Below, one piece after another: positions 57,571 to 64,000 of a stretch of DNA of 64,000 bases. Source of the stretch: DATBQN01 sp963755825. GTDB lineage: Bacteria > Acidobacteriota > Thermoanaerobaculia > Multivoradales > UBA5704. The notes under the pieces are model-generated. The model was given only the letters and a program-made list of their open reading frames with translations, was not told where the DNA came from and ran no database searches. Positions within the stretch are counted from its first letter, which is position 1. Each line of letters opens with the position of its first letter. Made by a program: the position numbers and the translations under genes. Location: assembly GCA_963755825.1 (NCBI GenBank), contig CAVWLA010000003.1, positions 2,480,001-2,544,000 of the forward strand, read 5' to 3'.

Positions 57571-58071
57571 ATGCGTCCACGGCTGGGAGCGCCGCTGCTG
57601 ATCGCCATGACCCTCGTTTTTTCCGTCAGCGCGGCGCCGGCGGCGCGCACCGCTGCGACCGTAGAGACCGACGCGAGCCAGTTCGGCGGCTACTACGCCG
57701 CCACCGACGCCACGACGGGAGGCGAGCTCCTCGTCCACCTGGAGATCGTCGACGTGCCGGGTCTGGGCGAGGCGGCGGTCGCCACGATCTTCCCGCCGGC
57801 CGGCGGCTACGCGGTGCGCGCCGGGTTCATCATCCGGGTCGGTTCCTCGCTCTACATCCCCATGGCTTCGCTCCTGCCGGCGACCGATCCCTACCGCCTG
57901 CTGCGGGATCCGGCGACGGTCCTCCAGCAGCCGGACGCGCTCGTCCTCACCGCCGGGCAGTGCGGCATCACCTTCCTCTTCGACGACCAGCAACGCCTCG
58001 ACTACGCCTGCACCATGCCGGGGAGCAACAGCGGCGCTGGCGGCAAGCTGGCGAAGCTCCGGCCGTCGTAG
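57571..58071 (+). CDS. Small secreted protein of unknown function
   Basis: The 166-residue protein has a signal peptide (about 1-25, ending SAAPAA) and a small beta-rich domain with two cysteines (QCGITFLF, YACTMPG) that could form a disulfide. No family is recognised. AAGGAGG lies 12 bases upstream of ATG 57571. Upstream, 57369-57570 contains no other feature. Confidence 0.75.
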   Translation: MRPRLGAPLLIAMTLVFSVSAAPAARTAATVETDASQFGGYYAATDATTGGELLVHLEIVDVPGLGEAAVATIFPPAGGYAVRAGFIIRVGSSLYIPMASLLPATDPYRLLRDPATVLQQPDALVLTAGQCGITFLFDDQQRLDYACTMPGSNSGAGGKLAKLRPS

Positions 58072-58125
58072 CTCTGACGGATCTTGCGGCGGTTTCGGCG
58101 GTCTTGATCACCGCCTCGCTCGGTC

Positions 58126-58935
58126 TCAGCCTGGCTTCTTCGGTCCGATCGTCTTCACCACCGGCGGTAGCGGCCGGCCGCCCTGGTCGTAGTAGTTGGC
58201 GACGTTCGCCTTGTCGCGCAGCTCGTCGGTCCAGCGGTCGATCTCCTGATTGAGGCGCTGCTCGTGGAGCACCTGGCGGATGCTCTCGCGGACGTCGTCG
58301 AGCGGCGGCAGCGGCTGGTGCTGCTTGGCGAGCTCCGGGGTGAGGGTGGCGCGGTAGTAGGCCTTGATGTCGTCGAGGCTGACGAAGACGCGCGGCCCCA
58401 GGCGCTCGTCGACGTAGGTGAGCACCATCAGCTCGCGGGTGACGAGCTGCTTGACGCCGCTCTCCGAGATCCCCAGCTCCTTCAGGCGCCGCTGGTAGGC
58501 CGCCGCGTCGGGGAAGCGGCCGCGGATCTCGGCGAGGTTCTTCTCCACCTGGTCGGCCGGCACCTGCACGAAGCCGAAGCGGTCGATCTCGTGGAAGCGC
58601 AGCCGCTGGTCGATGAGCAGGCTGAGGATGCGGCGGTGATAGGCGTCGTCGGTCTCGCCGGCCTTGCGCGCCTCCAGGCCGAGGCCGGCGTCGCGCGCGA
58701 TGTCGGAGCCGAGGATGGGGTCCTCGTCGACCACCGCGGCGATGCGGTCCTTGAGGATCGCGCCGGGAGGGGGCGGCGCCTTGACGGTCGCCGTGACAGA
58801 TGGCGCCGGCTTGGCGGCCGCCGGCTTGGTCGCGGCGGCGGCGGGCCGCGGGGCGAATCCTGCGACGGTCGCGAGGCTCGCGAAGCTCACGAAGCTGATC
58901 GTGAGGGCGGTCGCCGCGCCGGCGCCGGCAGTCAT
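58126..58935 (-). CDS. SurA-like periplasmic chaperone N-terminal domain protein
   Basis: The 269-residue protein has a signal peptide and then the SurA N-domain pattern: ILKDRIAAVVDEDPILGSDI, LLIDQRLRFHEIDRFGF, ADQVEKNLAEIRGRF and FVSLDDIKAYYRA. No parvulin/PpiC catalytic domain follows; the protein ends instead with a helical segment. It therefore should bind unfolded outer-membrane proteins but lack prolyl isomerase activity. The start is uncertain: ATG 58935 begins the cleanest signal peptide, ATG 59010 is possible. It is divergent from the NAD synthetase operon. Confidence 0.8.
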   Translation of the reverse strand: MTAGAGAATALTISFVSFASLATVAGFAPRPAAAATKPAAAKPAPSVTATVKAPPPPGAILKDRIAAVVDEDPILGSDIARDAGLGLEARKAGETDDAYHRRILSLLIDQRLRFHEIDRFGFVQVPADQVEKNLAEIRGRFPDAAAYQRRLKELGISESGVKQLVTRELMVLTYVDERLGPRVFVSLDDIKAYYRATLTPELAKQHQPLPPLDDVRESIRQVLHEQRLNQEIDRWTDELRDKANVANYYDQGGRPLPPVVKTIGPKKPG

Positions 58936-59028
58936 GGCGCCGGCCGCCGGGAGGGCTCGCGAGGGGCGGCGGAGTCGGTCCGGATGGGCATCGAGACGGC
59001 ATGCTAGCATCGGCCGAGACCCCCGAGC

Positions 59029-60006
59029 ATGGCGACGACGCCCGCGATCGACCGACCCCTGGCCCCCGTCCACGAGCGCCTAGCGAGCGCCGGCAGCGAG
59101 CCCGCGGAGCGGCTCGCCGAGCCGGCTGCCGGTCCGTCGACCGAGCTCGCGGTCGGCCTGGCGCAGATCGACTGCCGCCTGGGCGACGTCGACGCCAACC
59201 TCGAGCGGCATCTGGAGTGGATCGAGCGCGGCCGCGCCGCTGGCGTCGACCTGCTGGTCTTCCCCGAGCTGTCGCTCACCGGTTACCGCCTGCTCCACCT
59301 GACGTCGCGCGTCGCCATGCGGCCGCACGCCGATCCGCGGCTCGCCCGGCTGGCGGCGGCGGCGGGGGAGATGACGGTCGTCGCCGGCCTGGTCGAAGAG
59401 GATGGGCGCGGGGCGCTCCACAATAGCGCCGTCGTCCTCGGCGGCGGCGGGCGGGCGCCCTTCCTCCATCAGAAGATCTACCTGCCGACCTACGGCATCT
59501 TCCAGGAGGCGCGCTTCTTCCGCCCCGGCCGGCGGCTCGCCCTGCCGCCCTCGGCGCTCGGCGGCGCGCGCTGGGGGATCCTCGTCTGCGAGGATCTCTG
59601 GCACCCGCGGCTCGCCTCGCGGCTGGCGGGCGCCGGGGCGAAGCTCCTCGTCGTCCCCTCGGTGTCGCCGGGGCGCATCGGCGCCGGCGAGCTCCCCGAG
59701 AGCGCCGACTCCTGGGCGACGCTCACCCGCGCCACCGCCCTGGTCAACACCTGCTGGGTGCTCTACTGCAACCGGGTGGGCTGGGAGGAGGGCGCCTTCT
59801 ACCCCGGCGACAGCCACGTGGTGCGGCCGAGCGGCGAGATCGCCGCCCGTGCCCCGCTCCTCGAGGAGCACCTGCTGGTCGCCCGCATCGATCTGCGCGA
59901 CGCCGACCGCCTGCGCTGGCGCCTGCCCATCCTCGACGACGAGCGGAGCGACATCGTGGGTCCCCCGGACGAGCCCGGCTGGCCGGCGCCCGAGGAGGAG
60001 AGATGA
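59029..60006 (+). CDS. Nitrilase-family amidohydrolase, probable glutaminase subunit of NAD synthetase
   Basis: The 325-residue protein is a carbon-nitrogen hydrolase with the catalytic triad E80 in LVFPELSLTGY, K149 in HQKIYLPTYGIF and C187 in VCEDLW. The local context of these residues (KIYLPTY-x-x-F-x-E-x-R and CEDLW) is the form seen in the glutaminase domain of glutamine-dependent NAD synthetases. It overlaps nadE by 4 bases (ATGA). The inferred role is to release ammonia from glutamine for NadE. The first 38 residues are extra and Ala/Pro-rich. Confidence 0.88.
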   Translation: MATTPAIDRPLAPVHERLASAGSEPAERLAEPAAGPSTELAVGLAQIDCRLGDVDANLERHLEWIERGRAAGVDLLVFPELSLTGYRLLHLTSRVAMRPHADPRLARLAAAAGEMTVVAGLVEEDGRGALHNSAVVLGGGGRAPFLHQKIYLPTYGIFQEARFFRPGRRLALPPSALGGARWGILVCEDLWHPRLASRLAGAGAKLLVVPSVSPGRIGAGELPESADSWATLTRATALVNTCWVLYCNRVGWEEGAFYPGDSHVVRPSGEIAARAPLLEEHLLVARIDLRDADRLRWRLPILDDERSDIVGPPDEPGWPAPEEER

Positions 60007-60893
60007 CCGGCGGCGGCCTGAAGACTGCAGAAGAGATGGCCGCGCGCTCGGAGGTCGCCGCCCGCCTCGCGCTCAACGCGCCGCTCGCCGTCGCGGTGCT
60101 GGTGAGCTTCATCCGCGACGCCGTCGCCACCTCGGGGACGCGCGGGGTGACGATCGGCCTCTCGGGCGGCGTCGACTCCTCGCTCTCCGCCGCGCTCGCC
60201 GCGCGCGCACTGGGGCCCGAGCGCGTCCACGGCTTCCTCCTCCCCTACCGCACCTCGAGCGCCGATTCGGTCGACGACGCCCGCGCCGTCGCCGACCAGC
60301 TCGGCCTCGCCCACCGCACGATCGACATCTCGCCGATGATCGACGCCTATTTCGGCGTCGGCGGGAGCGGCGGGGCGAGCGGCGAAGCCGACGCTGACCC
60401 CGGCCGGCGCGGCAACAAGATGGCCCGCGAGCGAATGACGATCCTCTTCGACCAGGCGAAGAAGCTCGGCTGCCTGGTCCTCGGCACCTCGAACAAGACC
60501 GAGATCCTGCTCGGCTACTCGACCGTCTTCGGCGACAACGCGAGCTCGGTCAACCCGCTGGGGGACCTCTACAAGCGGCAGATCTGGCAGCTCGCCGAGC
60601 ACCTCGGGCTGCCGGCGTCGGTGGTCGCCAAGCGCCCCTCGGCCGACCTCTGGCCGGGGCAGACCGACGAGGGCGAGCTCGGCTTCTCCTACGCGACGGC
60701 GGACGAGGTGCTCTATCTGATGTTCGACCACGGCCTGACGCCGCGCGAGGTGGTTGCCGGCGGCTACGACGAGGCGACGGTCGCCAAGATCGTCCGCCTC
60801 GAGCAGCAGAACCGCTTCAAGCGCCGGCTGATGCTCATCGCCCGCCTCTCCGGCAGCGCCATCAACCTCGATCAGGAGATCCCGCGGGACTAG
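60003..60893 (+). CDS. nadE: NAD(+) synthetase
   Basis: The 296-residue protein has the ATP pyrophosphatase loop SGGVDSS (54-60) and later blocks LGTSNKTEILLGYSTVFGD, NPLGDLYKRQIWQLAEHLG and RPSADLWPGQTDEGELGFSY, all characteristic of NadE. It amidates nicotinate adenine dinucleotide to NAD. Its length is that of the ammonia-using form without a glutaminase domain; the upstream nitrilase probably supplies that. rsmI follows 21 bases downstream in the same direction. Confidence 0.95.
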   Translation: MTGGGLKTAEEMAARSEVAARLALNAPLAVAVLVSFIRDAVATSGTRGVTIGLSGGVDSSLSAALAARALGPERVHGFLLPYRTSSADSVDDARAVADQLGLAHRTIDISPMIDAYFGVGGSGGASGEADADPGRRGNKMARERMTILFDQAKKLGCLVLGTSNKTEILLGYSTVFGDNASSVNPLGDLYKRQIWQLAEHLGLPASVVAKRPSADLWPGQTDEGELGFSYATADEVLYLMFDHGLTPREVVAGGYDEATVAKIVRLEQQNRFKRRLMLIARLSGSAINLDQEIPRD

Positions 60894-60914
60894 CCCGGCG
60901 GTAGCGGTCTGATC

Positions 60915-61598
60915 ATGGCGGGGAAGCTCCGCGTCGTCGCGACGCCGATCGGCAATCTGGACGACCTCTCGCCGCGGGCGCGCGCGGCGCTCACCGAGGC
61001 GGACCTCGTCGCCTGCGAGGACACCCGCCGCACCGGCCTCCTCCTCCACGGGCTCGGCATCTCGCGGCCGATGGTCTCCGTCCACGAGCACAACGAGCGG
61101 CAGCGGCTGCCGCGCCTGCTGGGCGACCTCGAGGCAGGATCGACCATCGCCCTGGTCTCCGACGCCGGCACGCCGCTCCTCTCCGACCCCGGCTTCCTCC
61201 TCGTCCGCGAGGCGGCGGCACGTGGCATCGCGATCGAGCCGGTGCCCGGCCCCTCGGCGCTCCTCGCCGCCCTCGTCGCCTCCGGCCTCCCCGCCTGCCC
61301 GTTCACCTTCGCCGGCTTCCCGCCGCCGCGCGCCGGCAAGCGCCGCACCTTCTACCGCCGCCTCGCCGGCCTCGGCCACACCGTCGTCGTCTACGAGTCC
61401 CCCCACCGCATCCTGGCGAGCCTCGCCGACGCGGCGGCGGAGATGGGCGACCGGCCGGCGGCCGCCGGCCGCGAGCTCACCAAGCTGCACGAGGAGATCC
61501 TCCGCGGCCGGCTCTCGGCGATCCAGGCCGAGCTCGCCGGCCGCCCGGCGCTCAAGGGCGAGCTGACGGTGGTGATCGGCGCCGCGGTCGACGCCTAG
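60915..61598 (+). CDS. rsmI: 16S rRNA 2'-O-ribose C1402 methyltransferase
   Basis: The 227-residue protein shows the tetrapyrrole-methylase-like SAM fold of RsmI: VVATPIGNLDDLSPRA, CEDTRRTGLLL, VHEHNERQR, VSDAGTPLLSDPGFLLV and VPGPSALLAALVASGLP. It methylates the ribosomal P-site nucleotide C1402. It lies 21 bases after nadE. Its length is shorter than the E. coli enzyme (about 286) because the C-terminal accessory domain is missing. Confidence 0.93.
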   Translation: MAGKLRVVATPIGNLDDLSPRARAALTEADLVACEDTRRTGLLLHGLGISRPMVSVHEHNERQRLPRLLGDLEAGSTIALVSDAGTPLLSDPGFLLVREAAARGIAIEPVPGPSALLAALVASGLPACPFTFAGFPPPRAGKRRTFYRRLAGLGHTVVVYESPHRILASLADAAAEMGDRPAAAGRELTKLHEEILRGRLSAIQAELAGRPALKGELTVVIGAAVDA

Positions 61599-61677
61599 CT
61601 TCCGGTCACCGGAGAACGCGGCGCCGCCGCCTCCGTATACCTGGGAAGAAGGCGGGAGAAGCGCCGCGAGGGTGGCG

Positions 61678-61702
61678 GGAACTCCACCGCGGTCCGTGCG
61701 TT
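61678..61702 (+). promoter_or_regulatory. Possible ECF-type promoter of the sigma factor gene
   Basis: GGAACT (61678-61683) and CGTT (61699-61702) are separated by 15 bases, the layout of ECF sigma promoters (-35 GGAAC, -10 CGT). The start codon of the sigma gene is 39 bases downstream. Autoregulation would be expected for this class. Confidence 0.45.
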
Positions 61703-61740
61703 ATGGTGGCTGGAGACGCGCGGTGATCCAGCCCATATCC

Positions 61741-62334
61741 ATGTCCTATCGAGATGAACAGGAGTCGCCGAGCGACGCCGAGCTGATGGCACGGCTGCGC
61801 GCGACGGGCGACCGCGACGCCTTCGCCGACATCGTCGACCGCCACAAGGATGCCGTCGTCTCCTACCTCACCCGGCTGACCAACAGCCGGGAGCGCGCCG
61901 AGGATCTCGGCCAGGAGACCTTCATCCGCCTCTACCGCTCGGCCTCGGGCTATCTCGAGCAGGGGCTGCTTCGCGCCTACCTCTACCGCATCGCGACCAA
62001 CCTGGCGCGCTCGGAGGAGCGCCGCGAGCGGCGGCTGCGCCTGCTCTCGCCGTTCCTGCGCAGCAGCCCGCAGGTCGAGGCGACGGGGCCGAAGCGGCTG
62101 CTCCGCGAGGAGATTCAGCGCGAGGTGACGGCGGCGGTGGCGGCGCTGCCGCTCGCCTACCGGGTGCCGCTGGTGCTCCACGAGCTGGAAGATTGGGCTT
62201 ACGCCGACATCGCCCGCGCCCTCGCGCTCTCCGAGGGGACGGTCAAGTCGCGCATTCACCGCGGGCGGGAACGCCTGCGCCGGGGGCTCGCCCCCTATTG
62301 GTACGGAGGGATCTCATGGAAGACGAGCGAGTAG
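61741..62334 (+). CDS. ECF-type RNA polymerase sigma factor
   Basis: The 197-residue protein has sigma region 2 (about 20-90, DAFADIVDRHKDAVVSYLTR, AEDLGQETFIRLYR) and region 4 (about 125-185, LPLAYRVPLVLHELEDWAYA, LSEGTVKSRIHRGRERLR). It lacks regions 1 and 3. ATG 61741 is preferred over an earlier frame start at 61672 because the protein then begins at the normal distance from region 2. The downstream membrane protein overlaps its last 19 bases. Confidence 0.93.
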   Translation: MSYRDEQESPSDAELMARLRATGDRDAFADIVDRHKDAVVSYLTRLTNSRERAEDLGQETFIRLYRSASGYLEQGLLRAYLYRIATNLARSEERRERRLRLLSPFLRSSPQVEATGPKRLLREEIQREVTAAVAALPLAYRVPLVLHELEDWAYADIARALALSEGTVKSRIHRGRERLRRGLAPYWYGGISWKTSE

Positions 62335-62918
62335 ATCGCCTGCTCAAGACGCTCCGCGACGCACCGCCGGCGACGGCGAGCGCGGGCTTCACCGAGCGGG
62401 TTCTCGCCCGCCTGGACGCCCCTCGCGGGGCTTCCGCAAACTGGCTGCCGCGGCTCACTCTCCCCGCGGCTGCGCTGGCGGCGACTGTCGTGGTCGCCGC
62501 CAGCCTCTTGTTCTCGCACGGGGAGCTGCCCGGCCGTCCGCCGGCGCCGCGCCCGGCGCTCGCCGCCGCACTGTCGCCGGCAGCCTCGCCCGAGAGCATT
62601 CCGACCCTGCAGGGCACCCAGGTCGTCCCGGCGGCGAGCCGCATCTCGGCGCGAGACCTCCGTGACGTCCGTGGCCTTCGCGCGCGGCGCCTGCTGGCGC
62701 AGATCCAGAGCGAGCAGGCGCGGCTGGCGAGCGACCTCCACCGCCTGCGGCGCTCCGGCGACCAGCCGGTCGTCTACGTCGGCGGCGACGAGCAGGTCGA
62801 CCTCATCGTCGATCTCGACCGCGTGCGCGACCTGCCGACGCGGCGGGGCCGCAACCGGGCGCCTGTCGCGGCCGATCCCGCGGCGAGCCTCGACGCGGTC
62901 GCCAACCAGACCTTCTGA
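62316..62918 (+). CDS. Membrane-anchored partner of the ECF sigma factor, putative anti-sigma
   Basis: The 200-residue protein starts inside the end of the sigma gene (GGAGGG ribosome site at 62305-62310) and has a short cytoplasmic N-domain, one membrane helix (about residues 47-66, LTLPAAALAATVVVAASLLF) and an extracytoplasmic domain with a likely coiled coil (RARRLLAQIQSEQARLASDL). The layout is that of single-pass anti-sigma factors, although no zinc-binding ZAS motif is visible. It is coupled to the sigma gene and followed by the PDZ protein. Confidence 0.7.
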   Translation: MEDERVDRLLKTLRDAPPATASAGFTERVLARLDAPRGASANWLPRLTLPAAALAATVVVAASLLFSHGELPGRPPAPRPALAAALSPAASPESIPTLQGTQVVPAASRISARDLRDVRGLRARRLLAQIQSEQARLASDLHRLRRSGDQPVVYVGGDEQVDLIVDLDRVRDLPTRRGRNRAPVAADPAASLDAVANQTF

Positions 62919-62959
62919 TCTCCATGGCCATCTCGCATCGATCCCTAGGAGGAAGGCAC

Positions 62960-63850
62960 ATGCAGCGACATCCAAGCCGTGAGACGGCGCTCTGTTGGAT
63001 CGCCGGGCTGGGGCTCCTCGTCGGCGCCGCGGCGTCGGGCCAGAGCACCCCCCCCGCCCTCTCCGCTCCTCAGCCGGGCAGCGCCGCGGCGACTGGCTCC
63101 GGCTCCAACACCGCGGCCGCCGGCTCGAACACCGCCAGCGCCGCCGCAGGCCAGGCCGCCGCCGCCGACAAGGCGCCGGCCAAGGTCATCCGCACCCAGA
63201 AGGTGGTGGTGATGGACGACGGCGCCGCCGAGCGCCCCGGCGACCGCCAGCTCGAGTACCGCGTCGTCACCAAGTCGGTGGCGCGCGGCTATCTCGGCAT
63301 CGGCCTGACCGACCTCACGCCCGAGCTGCGCAGCCACTTCGGCGTGCCGCAGGACGCCGGGGTAATGGTCTCCAAGGTGGATGCCGGCAGCCCGGCCGAG
63401 AAGGCCGGTCTCAAAGTCGGCGACATCCTCACCGGCTTCGACGGCAAGCCGGTCGCCACCAGCTTCGATATTCGCCAGCGCATCCGCGCCGGCGAGGACG
63501 GCGCCGCGGCGCCGCTCGAGGTCTGGCGGAGCGGCAAGGTGCAGACGCTGACCGCCAACCTCGAGAAGCGCGACCGCCCGGAGATCGACCTCGCGCCGCT
63601 CTTCCTGCGCAAGAAAGATGGCAGCTCGATGATCCTGAGCCTCGACGGCGAGGAGCTCCCCGACAAGCTCGCCTACCCGATCACCGCGCCGAGCGTCCCC
63701 GGCCATCCCCGCGTGCAGACCTTGACCAGCCGCGAGGCGGAGCTAGAAAAGCGCCTCAAGCAGCTCGAGACCCGCATCCACGACCTCGAGCGGCAGCTCG
63801 GCGCCGCCGCGGTCCCGGCCGCTCCCGCCGCCCCGACGCCGAAGCACTGA
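62960..63850 (+). CDS. Exported PDZ-domain protein with C-terminal coiled coil
   Basis: The 296-residue protein has a signal peptide (about 1-25), an Ala/Ser-rich spacer, a PDZ domain (about 105-200; YLGIGLTDLTPELRSHFGV, GVMVSKVDAGSPAEKAGLKV, GDILTGFDGKPV) and a C-terminal coiled coil (REAELEKRLKQLETRIHDLE). There is no protease domain. AGGAGGAAGG precedes ATG 62960. Together with the ECF sigma and membrane gene it suggests an envelope-stress sensing unit. Confidence 0.85.
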   Translation: MQRHPSRETALCWIAGLGLLVGAAASGQSTPPALSAPQPGSAAATGSGSNTAAAGSNTASAAAGQAAAADKAPAKVIRTQKVVVMDDGAAERPGDRQLEYRVVTKSVARGYLGIGLTDLTPELRSHFGVPQDAGVMVSKVDAGSPAEKAGLKVGDILTGFDGKPVATSFDIRQRIRAGEDGAAAPLEVWRSGKVQTLTANLEKRDRPEIDLAPLFLRKKDGSSMILSLDGEELPDKLAYPITAPSVPGHPRVQTLTSREAELEKRLKQLETRIHDLERQLGAAAVPAAPAAPTPKH

Positions 63851-63889
63851 CGCAAGCGTCCTCGCGCTCCGCCTGACGCCGCGTACTTC

Positions 63890-63915
63890 GAGCCCCTCTG
63901 CGGAGGGGCTCTTTT
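63890..63915 (+). terminator. Rho-independent terminator after the PDZ gene
   Basis: GAGCCCCTC (63890-63898) pairs with 63903-63911 around a TGCG loop and is followed by TTTT. The remaining 85 bases to the window end show no feature. Confidence 0.85.
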
Positions 63916-64000
63916 CGTTGTCGCGGCCTGCCGGGGTGAATCGGCAAGAATTCGTCGCCACGACGCCCGGGCCGCGATGCTCGGGCACGGTGGCGGTAAG

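Noticed and set aside
63916..64000. Possible gene or RNA at the window end
   Set aside because: Only 85 bases remain after the terminator and no convincing start, domain or RNA fold is visible.

Overview
The window is high-GC bacterial chromosome with tightly packed genes, many 4-base stop/start overlaps and strong third-position G/C bias. I infer an Acidobacteriota-like organism, possibly class Thermoanaerobaculia. The main reasons are the large secreted protein ending in two copies of a roughly 100-residue 'WWVFYG...GDTSAF' module, the lipoprotein sulfatase fused to TPRs, the paired S9A prolyl oligopeptidases and an IPTL-CTERM-like exported protein. This placement rests on recall of protein families, not on a marker-gene tree. 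I found no rRNA, tRNA, CRISPR array, IS element or prophage.

Layout. 0-9 kb: ferritin-like DUF2383 end, secreted amidohydrolase, transsulfuration-type PLP enzyme, APC permease, tryptophanase with a good sigma70 promoter, DUF3187 outer-membrane-type protein, exonuclease III. 9-14 kb: an ECF42 regulatory unit (DGPF/YCII protein, ECF42 sigma factor with TPR-like tail, membrane-anchored protein) followed by a PAS-PAS-GGDEF-EAL protein. 14-22 kb: DUF72 and DinB-like proteins, a 40-bp hairpin repeat array, an ABC exporter, then a TetR-SRPBCC-methyltransferase/DCC operon whose operator overlaps the TetR start codon. 22-23 kb: a small lower-GC patch with a nonsense-interrupted DUF4279 gene, a beta-flower repeat protein and a gene fragment. 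23-28 kb: ABC transporter pair, N-acyl-D-amino-acid deacylase-like protein, MazEF.

28-42 kb: one continuous 1434-residue ORF joins a complete type IA topoisomerase III to a complete RecQ helicase (helicase, zinc, HRDC), with a palindromic insertion-like element in the linker. This is the most striking object in the window. It is followed by a giant secreted protein, an M64 metallopeptidase, a sulfotransferase-SCP2 fusion, unknown proteins, a stand-alone NFACT-R protein and a spermidine-synthase-like protein. 42-51 kb: two tandem prolyl oligopeptidases, then a parE-parC pair that strongly resembles gammaproteobacterial topoisomerase IV.

51-64 kb: DUF1579 protein, a long hairpin joined directly to a 20-bp tandem repeat array between convergent genes, a nucleosidase-fold protein, sulfatase-TPR lipoprotein, IPTL-CTERM-like protein, SurA-like protein, a split glutamine-dependent NAD synthetase (nitrilase subunit plus NadE), RsmI, and an ECF sigma / membrane partner / PDZ cassette likely concerned with the envelope.

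The genes are mostly chromosomal housekeeping, peptide and amino-acid catabolism, DNA topology and envelope functions. The novelty lies in the TopoIII-RecQ fusion and in the two phased repeat arrays, which share a GGAAGAA/TTCTTCC hairpin.
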